This document shows positions 17,455 through 27,596 of a DNA stretch of 64,000 bases, piece by piece (position 1 is the stretch's first letter; every line of letters starts with the position of its first letter). The notes beneath the pieces are model-generated. The model saw only the letters and a program-made list of their open reading frames with translations, ran no database searches and had not been told where the DNA came from. Origin of the DNA: Desulfobacteraceae bacterium (GTDB taxonomy: Bacteria > Desulfobacterota > Desulfobacteria > Desulfobacterales > Desulfosarcinaceae). The stretch lies in assembly GCA_003599575.1 (NCBI GenBank), contig QZKV01000042.1:28598-92597 (forward strand). Direction: 5' to 3'. The position numbers were made by a program, and so were the translations under genes.

Positions 17455-19758
17455 TTACGCACTGGTAACGGTAAGGCGATCGGTCCGGTTCTTGCGCCAT
17501 TTTTCGCGCACGGCTTCAATTTCACGCAGGCTCGATGCAGCCAGGAGCGCCTGGGCATATGCCTCGGCTTGCTGAATGGTAACCGACGCAATGGTTTGCT
17601 GTACGGTCGGCAGAAATTGGGGGTCCACGCTCAGGTGGCGTATGCCGATGCCGAGCAGGAAAGGGATAAAATCGCCATCATGGGCCACCTCACCGCAAAC
17701 CGAAATCGGCTTCTGATAACGCCGCACGCAATTGACGATCTGCGACAAAGACCTGAGAATGGATGGATGAAACGGTTGATAGTAGCCGGCCACATGCTCG
17801 TTGGTGCGGTCCACCGCCAGCATGTATTGGATGAAGTCATTGGTGCCGATTGAAAAAAAATCCGCCAGCGCGGCCAGCTCATCCAAGACGGCCAAAACAG
17901 AGGGCATTTCGACCATCGCTCCGATCAAAGGGGATGGATGGCACTCCAGTTGGTCGCGCGCCAGGCTTGCCGCGGCTTCGTGCACGGCTTGGCTCGCCGC
18001 CTCGAAATCGTCCACTGAGGAGATCATGGGAAACATGATCCCCAATTGATCGGCCTTCGCGCCGGCCCGCAGAATGGCCCGCAGCTGCTGGTCAAATACA
18101 TCGCGGTGCTTGAGCAGGAAACGGATCGAACGCAGCCCCAGCTCGGGATTGGCTTCGCGGGGCAGGTTCAAGTAGGGCAAGATTTTATCACCGCCGATGT
18201 CCAGCGTGCGCACGAAAACAGGAATCCCGGCCGTTTGTTCGAAAAGCCTGGCATAGACCAGGCGCTGCTCCTCTTCGGATGGCAGGACCGAACGCACGAT
18301 AAATGGGAATTCGGACCGATACAAGCCGATCCCTTCGGCTTTGAGCTCACGAGCCAATGGCAGTTCACCCAGCAGGTTGATATTGGCCATCAAATGGATG
18401 CGTCGGCCGTCGGCGGTAAAACTCTGCGGCTGCATGGCGGCGGCTTTTTCGGCCGCGTCCCGGCGGAGGCGGTTGCGGCCTGCAAATTGCCGGCGGATTT
18501 GATCGGACGGGTCGATGTAAATGGTACCCGCATCCGCATCCATGAGGACCTGTGCGCCGTCCGGAACCGTGAGCAGATCGCCTTGCGGGGCTATGATCAT
18601 CGGGATTTTCAGCGATCGCGCAATGATGGCCACGTGCGAGGTCACCCCACCGCCGACCAGAACGATCCCGGCCACCGATTCAGAGGCCAAGCGGAGCACA
18701 TCCGAGGGGTAGAGTTGCGAGGCAATCACGATGTGATCGTCGATCGGACTCTTGCTGGTCCCTTTCCCTTTGCGCAGGTTGAATAAAATACGTCTAGCCA
18801 GATCTTCGATGTCGCGCGCTTTTTCGCGAATATAAGGATCAGGACTGGCTTCGAACAGGTTAATGAACTGGCGCGCCACCTGACGAACCGCATCCGGTGC
18901 GGGCATTCCCAGTTTGATGGCGTTGAGGATCTGCCGATCGAAGCGGGGGTCTTTCAGGATCATATGATGGGCTTCGAAAATCAGAGCCGCGCTTTCGGGC
19001 AAGCGGCGCACCAATTGCTCCTGCAGTTGCCTGAGCTGATCGAGGGTAGCCTTGAGCGCCCGCTGATAGGCTTTGGCCGACGTCCGGAAATCGGCGCCCG
19101 GCACATCGGACAGCAACGGGTCCTCGGGCTTGAGCAGCGCCGCCGGCGCCAGCGCGAAACCGGGTACGGTCGCCTCACCCTTGATAAACCGTAACCGCTC
19201 CATCAGCTCGGTCGTACTTCGCGGACGGACCGTCTGTTGCAGGCCCATCATCAATCGGGCATTGGCGACCGTGCCGGCGAGCTGGGCGGCGATGGCCCGC
19301 AGCGCCATTACATCGGCGGCCTCGAAATAGTCGGCCTCGCTGTGCTGCACCACGAGCACGCCGATCTTTTCGATGCCCCGTCCGATGGGTACGGCCAGAA
19401 AAGATGTGTACGGCTCTTCCCCGGCCTCCTCGAAGTATTTGAAAAATGGATTGTCGCAGGCCGTGCCATCACAGAAGGGCGCCATGCGCGCCATGGTCAT
19501 GCCGACCAGCCCCTCGCCGATGCGCATGCGGATGCGCCCGACCGAAGAAGGCTTGAGTCCTTTGGTGGCCCTGAGCACTAGCTCGTCGGTACGATCGTCG
19601 AGCAGGTAGATGGAGCCGACTTCGGCATTCAAGTGCGAAGCCACGCTTTGAACCACTTGCTGCAGGAAAGAATCGATATCCTTGCTGTCGGCCACCAAGG
19701 CGGACAGTTCGCTGATGTCGTACAATAAACTCAGATGCTGGCGTTTTTTTTCGGTCAT
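17455..19758 (-). CDS. ptsP: Phosphoenolpyruvate-protein phosphotransferase with GAF domain (PtsP)
   Basis: With the start at 19758 (MTEKKRQHLSLLYDISEL, preceded by a GAGAG) the product is 767 aa; the frame is open to 19971 but the extra residues are Arg/Pro-rich and unlike coding sequence. Residues about 10-165 are a GAF domain (VGSIYLLDDRTDELVLRAT). Then follow the enzyme I modules: the N-terminal domain, the phosphohistidine motif GGVTSHVAIIARS with His375, and the PEP-binding TIM barrel (GIGLYRSEFPFI, FVRTLDIGGDK, ending in FFSIGTNDFIQYMLAVDR and CGEVAHD). This is the nitrogen-type enzyme I that takes phosphate from PEP and passes it to an HPr/NPr-like protein; the GAF domain senses a small molecule (glutamine in enterics). 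No HPr gene is adjacent. Confidence 0.92.
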   Translation of the reverse strand: MTEKKRQHLSLLYDISELSALVADSKDIDSFLQQVVQSVASHLNAEVGSIYLLDDRTDELVLRATKGLKPSSVGRIRMRIGEGLVGMTMARMAPFCDGTACDNPFFKYFEEAGEEPYTSFLAVPIGRGIEKIGVLVVQHSEADYFEAADVMALRAIAAQLAGTVANARLMMGLQQTVRPRSTTELMERLRFIKGEATVPGFALAPAALLKPEDPLLSDVPGADFRTSAKAYQRALKATLDQLRQLQEQLVRRLPESAALIFEAHHMILKDPRFDRQILNAIKLGMPAPDAVRQVARQFINLFEASPDPYIREKARDIEDLARRILFNLRKGKGTSKSPIDDHIVIASQLYPSDVLRLASESVAGIVLVGGGVTSHVAIIARSLKIPMIIAPQGDLLTVPDGAQVLMDADAGTIYIDPSDQIRRQFAGRNRLRRDAAEKAAAMQPQSFTADGRRIHLMANINLLGELPLARELKAEGIGLYRSEFPFIVRSVLPSEEEQRLVYARLFEQTAGIPVFVRTLDIGGDKILPYLNLPREANPELGLRSIRFLLKHRDVFDQQLRAILRAGAKADQLGIMFPMISSVDDFEAASQAVHEAAASLARDQLECHPSPLIGAMVEMPSVLAVLDELAALADFFSIGTNDFIQYMLAVDRTNEHVAGYYQPFHPSILRSLSQIVNCVRRYQKPISVCGEVAHDGDFIPFLLGIGIRHLSVDPQFLPTVQQTIASVTIQQAEAYAQALLAASSLREIEAVREKWRKNRTDRLTVTSA

Positions 19759-19930
19759 GGCTCTCGATCGATGCGGCGGCATTCGCCGGGCGGCGATCAT
19801 AGGCGGCACCCGGCGGGTAACGGCACGGCTGGTCCACGTCGGGGACAGCATCGCTGCTGCGCGTGCCCCCCGGACCCGTCTGAGGCATCTTAGCAATTGG
19901 CCCGGTTTGTGGCAACCGGCTTTCAATGGA

Positions 19931-21457
19931 TCAAACGCGGTTGGGGTGGGCATCGGCCGGAGTGGGTTCATAAAAAACAGCTTTCATTTGCAAAATCGCA
20001 TCATCGTGACCTGCCGACTGCAGTCGCCGTGACACATCCTCCAGGGCCCCGGCTATGGCCGCCGCGGCGGCAGTGCGCTGCAAGCGGCTGATCAGCGTGA
20101 GCGCCTCTTCTTTGCGCGCCGAACAGGCATACGCCACCGACAGCATGAATATGGCGGCCATGTAATCGGGATGCGTTTGCAGGAGCGGTTCCAAAATGGC
20201 GATCGTTTGTTGGAAATCGCCCAGCATCATGAAACTGAGCGCCCTGTTGAAGTGGGCCTCTTTGAGGGTTGCATCACGCGCGAGCGCCTTTTCGGTCCAC
20301 GTCAGGCTTTCCCGGTAGTCCCCCAGCTGCCAGTGCGCCGAAGCCATATTGATCAAAGCTTCCGGATAGCCGGGCCGCAGGTCCAACAGGCGCCGCCACA
20401 AACCGATCGCTTCCGGCCAGCGTTCCAGTTGTCCGGCCTGAACGGCCAATTCACGGACGGCGCCGGGATCATGTTTCATCTTGTGCAGCTTGGCATACCC
20501 CAGTTGGTAGTAATTGCGCGCTTTTTCCTGATTGCGGGTTTCGTTTAAATGGCCGTAGTGGTGCACCGGCACCGTGCATTCCAAAACCGTGATGCCCGCC
20601 GCAGCGAGCGAAGGCTCCACGCGCTCGTGCACCGGAAAATGGAACCGTACTTCCGCCGAGCGGCGGAAAAGTCTGACTTTTCGGCTGGGAAACCAACCCA
20701 ATGCGGCTTCATGGGAGGGATAGGCGCCTGCATTGCCCCGCCATCCGAAAGTGTTGGCCGTATGGCAGTAATTACGCGTCTCGATTGAAAACGCGACGCG
20801 TCGATCGGCATGCTCCCGGATCAAAGTCCGCAGGGAATTGAAATCCGGCGCGGCGATCGTTTCGTCGGCGTCCAGCACCAGGATCCAATCGCCCGCGGCA
20901 TTGGAGATGCCGAAATTGCGAGCGGCGGCGAAGTCGTCGCACCACTTGAAATCATGTACCGTTGCCCCGAAAAGGCGCGCGATATCCGCGCTGCGGTCCG
21001 TCGATCCGGTATCGATCATGATGATTTCATCGACCAGGGGTTTGATCGCGTGCAGGCACGGGCCCAATAATTTGCCTTCATTGCGTGCGATCATGCACAA
21101 CGAAAGGCTGTGGGCTGCGCTTCCGGTGATACGCATGGTTCCGAGGCGCCGGCGCACGGCCAAAGCCGCATCCAGGAATCCTTCCTCCGGAGCGGATGAT
21201 GCGGCCAACTGTTCGATGGAAGTCATGGCGGCGGGATGGTCGCCCTGTTGCAGGCAGACCGCAACATGGTAGCTGTGCAGCCGGACATGGCCGGGAGATG
21301 TCTTGAGCAGCCGTTCGAAGAGCCTGCGGGCACGCTCCAGCAGGCCCAATGCCACCGCATCACGATGGTAGTCGGCCAGCACGGCATCATTCGCCGTGCC
21401 GTCAACCAGCAAGCGCTCCCACAAATCGAGTCGGTTCGGGTCCGGTGCCGCGTTCAA
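19931..21457 (-). CDS. Family 2 glycosyltransferase with TPR domain
   Basis: A 508-aa protein starting at a TTG (21457) that has GAGGGG about 8 nt upstream; it begins 12 bp after the stop of the 1569-aa gene. An N-terminal helical region (about 1-105) precedes a GT2 domain of the SunS/WaaE-like type: LSLCMIARNEGKLLGPCL (about 118-135), IDTGSTDRSADIA and the metal-binding WILVLDADETI (about 190-200). The C-terminal about 200 residues are TPR repeats (GYPEALINMASAHWQLGDY and similar). This GT2-TPR layout is common in bacteria and includes peptide/protein glycosyltransferases such as SunS. With the surrounding TPR-transferases it fits a role in glycosylating a protein, but the acceptor is unknown. 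Confidence 0.82.
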   Translation of the reverse strand: MNAAPDPNRLDLWERLLVDGTANDAVLADYHRDAVALGLLERARRLFERLLKTSPGHVRLHSYHVAVCLQQGDHPAAMTSIEQLAASSAPEEGFLDAALAVRRRLGTMRITGSAAHSLSLCMIARNEGKLLGPCLHAIKPLVDEIIMIDTGSTDRSADIARLFGATVHDFKWCDDFAAARNFGISNAAGDWILVLDADETIAAPDFNSLRTLIREHADRRVAFSIETRNYCHTANTFGWRGNAGAYPSHEAALGWFPSRKVRLFRRSAEVRFHFPVHERVEPSLAAAGITVLECTVPVHHYGHLNETRNQEKARNYYQLGYAKLHKMKHDPGAVRELAVQAGQLERWPEAIGLWRRLLDLRPGYPEALINMASAHWQLGDYRESLTWTEKALARDATLKEAHFNRALSFMMLGDFQQTIAILEPLLQTHPDYMAAIFMLSVAYACSARKEEALTLISRLQRTAAAAAIAGALEDVSRRLQSAGHDDAILQMKAVFYEPTPADAHPNRV

Positions 21458-21469
21458 AACAATACCCCT

Positions 21470-24400
21470 CTACACCGCCATCTGTCGGCCCTGAGCGGCC
21501 ATATGTCCCTCGACCACGGCATGGCTTTCCTCCGTCAGACACTTGAGTGCTTCACGCGCCTGAGCATGCCACGGTTCGATTTGCAGAACCCGTTCGTAAA
21601 AAACCAATGCATCCTCTTTTTTATCCAGGGCCCTGCAAATGGTTCCCGCAGCGGTCAGGCACTCCACATCCTCGCGATCGGCCTCAAGGACCCGGACGTA
21701 GATTCTCAAGGCCTCTTCCACGCGTCCTTGCTCCACAAAGTAGAAATCGGCCAGGTTTTTTGAAAAGAGTGCATTTTGTGGCGAAAGCCGCACAGCCTGT
21801 TCGTAGTACCGCAAGGCCTGTGCCTTATCCCCGATCTGATAATGGAGCACGCCCAAATCATTAAAGGCCCCGGCATGCTGCGGTGATAGCTCAACAAGCT
21901 GTTGCAGAAGTTGAACTGCGCCCTGCAGGTCTCCCGCGGCGGCCTTTTGCTGCGCATCCGCATAGCGTGAATGATCGTCCACCCCCGCCGGTGGGGGAGA
22001 AGAAGTCTCCGCGGATGCGGCTTCCAATTGTCGCAGCAGTTCGGTGGCTTGACTGTTCCAGGGTTCAATATCCAGCGCCTGGTCGAAGAACGAGCGGGCA
22101 TCGTCGAATCGCTTCAAGGCCAGGCAGATGTGGCCGACGCAAATCAATACCTCCAGGTCGCGGGGGTTCAGCTTCAGGGCCTGCACATACTTCACCATGG
22201 CTTTTTGGACATCGGAATTTTCAATATAGTAAAAATCAGCCAGATTTTTCAGCAGCACCGGGTTTTCGGGCGCCAGTTCGGCGGCTTTTTCATAATACCG
22301 CTGGGCTTTGTCCTTTTCCCCGCTGCCATAGTAAAGCACTCCCAAATCGTTATGCGCCAGCGCATGATCGGGGACCATGGAAATCAGGCGTTCCAGGGTC
22401 TGCTTAGCCTCCCCGACCTGTCCCTGCTGCGCTTGCCGGCAGGCCGTCTGATAGAGAGTTTCCGGTGCAATCGGGCTTTGCGGCGCAGCCTGCCTGGAAT
22501 CGAGCTGAGCCAGCATGCGTCGCGCATCCGCTTGGTCCGGGGCCAGGAAAAGTACCTTCTGGTAGTAATTGCGTGCCTCATCGAGGCGTTTCAGGGCAAC
22601 GCACAGATGGGCGGTGGTCAAAAGGGTTTCCAGATGGTCGGGGGCAAGGTTCAATACTTTTTGGTATTGGGCAATGGCCGCGTCCGACCTTCCCTGGGCC
22701 ACGTGGAAAAAATCGCCCAGGCTTTTCTGAACCGCCGGATTGCCCGGCGCCAAATCAGCGGCCCGCTGAAAATGAAGGCCGGCCGTATGGGCATCTCCCT
22801 TTCGGTGGGCCAGCATGGCCCTTTCGTGGTGGGCCTGCGCATCGCCCGGATGGTCGTCCAGGTACTTACCCAGTAACCATTGGGCAATTTCAGTGTGGCC
22901 GCTGTCCAGCAGACAGTGCACCCCTTGTTGAATTTGATCGGCAAACTTCATTTTTGGGCCTCCTTGTAGGTTCCCATCGCACGGGTTTTGCCCCGCGGCT
23001 GTATTGGCTCTTCGGCAAAGTGCGGGCTGCGGCGACGCTTTTTGCGGCGTCTTGTCGACCGCGGGCCCGCGCATCAGGAAAGCGTGACTCACCTGGCGGA
23101 TGAATGTCTTGAGCTCTTCTTCAGTCGGCCCATTCTGCTTGAAAGAACCGGCCAAAAAGCGGCATAAGACGCCGACTGGATTCGCATGGCAGTAAAACGT
23201 CGTGCCGGCGGCCTTCTCGATCTCTTCCAGGGCTCGCTGAATGGCGCCCGCATCGCCTCGCTGGCGCGCGCCACACAAATCGATGAGCGGTTTGAAACCG
23301 AGGATTTCTTCGCCGGCCCTGGCCCGGCTGTACTTCGCATGCACCGCGCGATCCTCGCTGCGCTTGCGGTCCCGGTCGGCGTGCTCCAGGCTGTCTTCGC
23401 GCTCAAGGTAAAGCCCCAAGGGTTCCGCGATGTGCCGGAAATCGCAAGTCTGCGAAATGCGCAGCCAGAACTCGTAGTCGGCCGAAACCGTAAGGCTTTC
23501 GTCAAAATAGCCGTAATGCTGGTGAACTTCCCGCCGCCACATGGGTTGCGGTCCGATGAAGCAGCCGTTGCGCAGCAGGCGCTCCCGCCGCCAGTCGAAC
23601 CAGCGCAACACACCGGTAGGCGTGCAGGCGGCAAACGTCTGGTTGGCCGTGGCCGTCTTGATCACATCAGCATAGACCAGCGCGGTCTGCGGTTCCGCCT
23701 CCAGCACGGCGACCATCTGCTCAAAAGCGTTGCAGCGATGGCGGTCATCGGTGTTGGCATTCGTGATATACATGCCTTGTGCAACTTTTATACCACGGTT
23801 CCAAGCCGCATAAACCGATTCTCTTTTTTCGGTGCGAAGATATTTGATGTTGGAGAACTTGCGCTGAAACTCCCGGACGACCGCGGCCTCGTTCTGCTGC
23901 GAGGCGCTGTCGATGACGATGATCTCCAGGCGGTCGGCGATCGTTTGCGCCAGCAAATCTTCCAGGCAGCCGCGCATGAAGCGTTCGCTGTTGTAGGTGG
24001 ACACGATGGCCGATACGATCGGATGGGGGCCGGGCGGAAACGCCCACTGATCATTCGGGTCGTTTTGCTGCACGGTTTGGGGCCGATCCGCCCGGCAGGA
24101 CAGACCGGACCGCTGCACACAATTTTCAATTTCCTCCAGGGTGATGGGCGCCGGTGGGCCTGCCGGCAAGCTGTTTTCTGCGGAGAAGCTCGCTTTGATT
24201 TCCCGGTCCAATATTTTTTCGGCCTCGGCATTATAGGCCGCCAGCCCGTCTTTGGTCTTCTGATGATCGTGACTGCGAAAGGCGCCCAGCTTGCAATCCG
24301 CCGTATAAAGCCGGGCATGCCTGAAAAAACGTGTCCACAGTTCCAGGTCTCCGGCCAGATGCAATCCGGTTTGCATCCGCCCGCCCGCCGCTTCCCATAC

Positions 24401-26179
24401 GCCGCGACGCCAGAAGGTGCCTTCCTGTTGGATGTAAGGGGCTTTATATTGCTTGTTCAGATAACGGCTGCGGCTCCAAAGGGGCAACATCCTTAGCACC
24501 CACTGTTCTTTGCCCCGATCGTCGATGCCGTTGGGACGCCCGGTCAGCCACTGCACATCGGGCCGCTGCATGAAAATGGCGGCAGCGGTGCTGAGCGCCC
24601 CGGGATGCAACAGGTCATCCGCATTGATCCAGGTCATAATATCGCCGCTGCTGCGCGAAAACCCCTCATCAATGGCCGCGTATTGCCCCGCGTCGGGCCG
24701 GCTCTGCCAGTGGGCCAGGCGATGGGCATGTTTTTGTATGATTTCGAGGGAACCGTCCCGGCTGCCGCCGTCCATGACGATGTATTCAAGGTTGGGATAA
24801 TCCTGGTCCAGGACTGAGCGCATGCAGTTTTCCAGATAACCGGCCTGGTTGAAAGAGGGCGTCACAACACTGATCTTTGGCCAAATCGGCTTTGCAATGG
24901 AAACTTTTGTCTTGCTTTTCGAGGCCTTGGCTTTAAGTTGATCATAGAGCTGCAGATAGGCCTGGGCCTGAGTGTGTGCAGAGAAGGCGTTTTCAGCCTT
25001 GCTGCGGCAACGTTGCCCGAAAGGCGTCCCCTGCGCACACGCCGACAACACCCAGTCCATGCCGTCGGCCAACCTGCTGGCGTTTCCGGTCGCGGCCAAA
25101 AAGCCGGTAAATTGATGGTCGATGATATCGACGATGCCGCCTGAATCAAAGCCGACCACCGGTGTGCCGCAAGCCATTGCTTCGATGGCCGTATTGGGCA
25201 GGTTATCCTCCAGAGAGGGTAGTACAAACAAATCGGCGGCCGAATAAAGTTGCGCCAGCCCCTGTTGATTTTCGATCCGCCCTGCTGAAAAGATTTTAAA
25301 GGGAAGATCGCCGGGCGGTTGTTTGAAAAAATTGCCGAAAACAAGAAGACAAAGCTTTTCGGAAGTATACTTGCGTGAATCGAGCAGCTTGAGCGCGTTG
25401 ACCAGGTACGCGAAACCTTTACGCGGATTGCTGGTGTCATCCGCACCGAAAAGGACGATTTGCGCTGTCTCCGGTATATTGAAGTGTTTGCGGACCGCGG
25501 GACCGGGAACGGGACGGAACCTAGTAAGGGGCAATCCATAGGGGATGATGTGCAGCGGAAAGCGTGCCATCAAGCCGCTTTCGGCAATACATGCGCCGAG
25601 CCAGCGGCTGGGGGCGGCCAGGGTCAGATCGACATCAGCATACGCTTGGGCCTTTGTCTTCCACGTACAGCGGGAAAGATCATCCTCCCCGGCGGATCCC
25701 AATTGAGGACACCCGCCGCATTGCTGCATGTATTTCCGGCATTGCCCGGCATAGTGACAGCCACCCGTGAAGGGATTCATGTCATGCAGCGTCCAGACCA
25801 CCTGCTTGCCGCTGCAAAGCGAGGCCAAATCGGTGTAATTGAACAGGCCCGCCACCCAATGCAGGTGGATGATATCGGCCGCCTTTACTTCTTGAAGTTG
25901 GTTCAGGGAAATGGTCGCAGCGGAGTCGGAGAAAAGTTCGAGCCCTCTGGGACGCCGCGGGTAGTTGCGGAGCAAAGCCTGCCAGCGCTGGAAGCTTTTT
26001 TGCACCAGAAGATCGCCGGGAGCCGTTGCGCATAGAGACCTTACACCGGGGTCGGGATTTGTTTTCTGCAATACCAGCATGGAGGAGTCCAACCCCTCGG
26101 CCTCCAAGCATTTGTGGATGCGGTAAGCGGCGGTGGCAGCCCCACCGGTATCCAGGGTATTCAGGTGGACGACTTTCAT
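21470..26179 (-). CDS. Multi-domain glycosyltransferase GT4-GT2-GT2-TPR
   Basis: The ATG at 26179 (MKVVHLNTLDTGGAAT) overlaps the galE stop by 4 bp and gives 1569 aa; a GTG three codons upstream is possible. Domains: GT4 (about 1-420, with DNLPNTAIEAMACGTPVVGF at about 318); a GT2 domain (about 430-690, VVTPSFNQAGYLENCM, TWINADDLLHPGAL); a second GT2 (about 715-960, SAIVSTYNSERFMRGCLE, SADYEFWLRIS); and a TPR domain (1077-1569) made of three about 145-aa super-repeats each holding four TPRs (compare AHNDLGVLYYGSGEKDKA with AFNDLGVLHYQIGDKAQA). A perfect SD and ATG at residue 1077 suggest that the TPR part is, or recently was, a separate gene. Predicted to add several sugars to one acceptor in the cytoplasm. 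Confidence 0.8.
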   Translation of the reverse strand: MKVVHLNTLDTGGAATAAYRIHKCLEAEGLDSSMLVLQKTNPDPGVRSLCATAPGDLLVQKSFQRWQALLRNYPRRPRGLELFSDSAATISLNQLQEVKAADIIHLHWVAGLFNYTDLASLCSGKQVVWTLHDMNPFTGGCHYAGQCRKYMQQCGGCPQLGSAGEDDLSRCTWKTKAQAYADVDLTLAAPSRWLGACIAESGLMARFPLHIIPYGLPLTRFRPVPGPAVRKHFNIPETAQIVLFGADDTSNPRKGFAYLVNALKLLDSRKYTSEKLCLLVFGNFFKQPPGDLPFKIFSAGRIENQQGLAQLYSAADLFVLPSLEDNLPNTAIEAMACGTPVVGFDSGGIVDIIDHQFTGFLAATGNASRLADGMDWVLSACAQGTPFGQRCRSKAENAFSAHTQAQAYLQLYDQLKAKASKSKTKVSIAKPIWPKISVVTPSFNQAGYLENCMRSVLDQDYPNLEYIVMDGGSRDGSLEIIQKHAHRLAHWQSRPDAGQYAAIDEGFSRSSGDIMTWINADDLLHPGALSTAAAIFMQRPDVQWLTGRPNGIDDRGKEQWVLRMLPLWSRSRYLNKQYKAPYIQQEGTFWRRGVWEAAGGRMQTGLHLAGDLELWTRFFRHARLYTADCKLGAFRSHDHQKTKDGLAAYNAEAEKILDREIKASFSAENSLPAGPPAPITLEEIENCVQRSGLSCRADRPQTVQQNDPNDQWAFPPGPHPIVSAIVSTYNSERFMRGCLEDLLAQTIADRLEIIVIDSASQQNEAAVVREFQRKFSNIKYLRTEKRESVYAAWNRGIKVAQGMYITNANTDDRHRCNAFEQMVAVLEAEPQTALVYADVIKTATANQTFAACTPTGVLRWFDWRRERLLRNGCFIGPQPMWRREVHQHYGYFDESLTVSADYEFWLRISQTCDFRHIAEPLGLYLEREDSLEHADRDRKRSEDRAVHAKYSRARAGEEILGFKPLIDLCGARQRGDAGAIQRALEEIEKAAGTTFYCHANPVGVLCRFLAGSFKQNGPTEEELKTFIRQVSHAFLMRGPAVDKTPQKASPQPALCRRANTAAGQNPCDGNLQGGPKMKFADQIQQGVHCLLDSGHTEIAQWLLGKYLDDHPGDAQAHHERAMLAHRKGDAHTAGLHFQRAADLAPGNPAVQKSLGDFFHVAQGRSDAAIAQYQKVLNLAPDHLETLLTTAHLCVALKRLDEARNYYQKVLFLAPDQADARRMLAQLDSRQAAPQSPIAPETLYQTACRQAQQGQVGEAKQTLERLISMVPDHALAHNDLGVLYYGSGEKDKAQRYYEKAAELAPENPVLLKNLADFYYIENSDVQKAMVKYVQALKLNPRDLEVLICVGHICLALKRFDDARSFFDQALDIEPWNSQATELLRQLEAASAETSSPPPAGVDDHSRYADAQQKAAAGDLQGAVQLLQQLVELSPQHAGAFNDLGVLHYQIGDKAQALRYYEQAVRLSPQNALFSKNLADFYFVEQGRVEEALRIYVRVLEADREDVECLTAAGTICRALDKKEDALVFYERVLQIEPWHAQAREALKCLTEESHAVVEGHMAAQGRQMAV
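22952..22965 (-). promoter_or_regulatory. Internal Shine-Dalgarno before in-frame ATG
   Basis: On the minus strand AAGGAGG (22965-22959) is followed after 7 nt by an in-frame ATG (22951) encoding MKFADQIQQG, the exact start of the TPR domain. The preceding residues (CRRANTAAGQNPCDGNLQGG) look like translated spacer. A separate 493-aa TPR protein (21470-22951) is therefore likely to be made as well. Confidence 0.65.
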
Positions 26180-27180
26180 GCGTGGCACCCGGCCTCTTGA
26201 GTGTGCCAGATCCAGGCGCTTTCCAGTATGTCACCCAGACTTCTGCGTGGTTTCCAACCAATCATGTGCGCGGCTTTTTGATTGCCGGCGATGAGCACCG
26301 GCGCATCCCCCGGGCGGCGCTCAGCCATCCGTGCGGCAATTCTGCTACCCGTCAAAGCCTGGATCAGGTGAATCACTTGCAGGACGCTTTGGCCTTCGCC
26401 GCTGCCCAGATTGATGATCTCGCACACCTGCTTGTCGGACAGGTATGCACAAGCGTTCAAATGGGCCGCGGCCAAATCGCCGACATGAATGAAATCGCGC
26501 ACGCAAGTGCCGTCGCGCGTATTATAATCGGTGCCATGAATGCTAAAGGCCTCCCTTTGACCCAGGGCGGCTTGCATCAGCAAAGGAATCAGATGGGTTT
26601 CAGGTGTGTGCCTTTCGCCGATACCGTAGCCCGCACCGGCTGCATTGAAATAGCGCAGGGAAATCGAACTCACCTTATGAATGCGGTGATACCAGGCGAG
26701 AATTCTTTCGAACATGAGCTTGCTCTCACCGTAGGGGCTGACCGGTGCGGGGTGGATCTCTTCGCTGATGGCCACGTCGCCGGGTACGCCATAGACCGCG
26801 CAACTGGATGAGAAGACAATGCGACGACAACCGCTTTGAACCATGGCCTCCAGCAGATGAATGCCGCCGAGCAGGTTGTTTTCGAAGTACTTACCCGGAC
26901 AGGCCATGGATTCGCCCACGAATGCATAGGCCGCAAAGTGAAACACCGCGTCAATGGGGTGGCTCAGAAAAACCCTGCGGATATCTTCCTTGCACAACAG
27001 GTCGCCCTGATAAAAAACCACCCCGTCCGGCAGAAATTCTTTGTGTCCGTGTACGAGGTTATCAAAGACGATGATGTTCTGCGGACTCACCCCATGCGCG
27101 ATCAGGCAATGCACCGTGTGTGCGCCGACATACCCGGCACCGCCTGTCACCAGGAATTTTTCATTGCTTCCAAGTCGCAT
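26176..27180 (-). CDS. galE: UDP-glucose 4-epimerase
   Basis: A 334-aa short-chain dehydrogenase/reductase of the extended type. The start at 27180 (MRLGSNEKFLVTGGAGYVGA) is preferred over a start 12 codons upstream because it places the NAD-binding TGGAGYVGAH motif at residue about 10, as in GalE. Catalytic residues are in FSSSCAVYG (Ser, about 125) and SPYGESKLM (Tyr150 and Lys154), and NAAGAGYGIGERH is the usual substrate-loop segment. It interconverts UDP-Glc/UDP-Gal and possibly UDP-GlcNAc/UDP-GalNAc in the cytoplasm. It is the first gene of the minus-strand operon galE, multi-GT, GT2-TPR, with 4-bp and 12-bp junctions, so it likely supplies the donor for those transferases. Confidence 0.92.
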   Translation of the reverse strand: MRLGSNEKFLVTGGAGYVGAHTVHCLIAHGVSPQNIIVFDNLVHGHKEFLPDGVVFYQGDLLCKEDIRRVFLSHPIDAVFHFAAYAFVGESMACPGKYFENNLLGGIHLLEAMVQSGCRRIVFSSSCAVYGVPGDVAISEEIHPAPVSPYGESKLMFERILAWYHRIHKVSSISLRYFNAAGAGYGIGERHTPETHLIPLLMQAALGQREAFSIHGTDYNTRDGTCVRDFIHVGDLAAAHLNACAYLSDKQVCEIINLGSGEGQSVLQVIHLIQALTGSRIAARMAERRPGDAPVLIAGNQKAAHMIGWKPRRSLGDILESAWIWHTQEAGCHA

Positions 27181-27596
27181 GCCCGCAGCACAGCAAGTTC
27201 CGTACCATTGGACCAAGTCTCACCAAACGGGGCATCGTGCGGCCCAACCTTGTCTTCGGGCAGTTTTGAATGTCAATTTCTTGGCTGTCTGCGCCTATTC
27301 CGGCTGAATGGGCACGCATGCGCTCACACCGGCCGCTCGAAAAAATTTGATAGCGGTTTCGATTTAAGGTGGAGGTCCACGGTGCCGGGCATGGATGCCT
27401 GCACCGGAATCGCTATTTTAAACGCTGCCGGTGCCCGCCCAATTTGGGTGCCGCTTTGCACCAGGCAACACGATCGGGGCAGCTGACGCGCAATGGCGCT
27501 TTGCCTGGCGTAAATATTGCTACAAAGTCGGAACCAGGGTTTTGTTGAGGATATTGATTCGGTTGGTTTGTTGGGCTTATTCGAAGTACAACGCTA
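27181..27596. other. Divergent promoter region galE / nonulosonate operon
   Basis: A 416-bp gap between galE (minus) and the cytidylyltransferase gene (plus); both operons must start here. A possible sigma-70 promoter for the plus operon is TTGATT (27554-27559), 18 nt, TATTCG (27578-27583), just before the ATG, but the match is weak. No ORF in the gap has coding character. Confidence 0.45.

Noticed and set aside
19759..19971. Extended N-terminus of PtsP
   Set aside because: The extra 71 residues are Arg/Pro-rich, lack similarity to PtsP and overlap the spacer after the GT2-TPR gene; ATG 19758 starts the typical GAF sequence.
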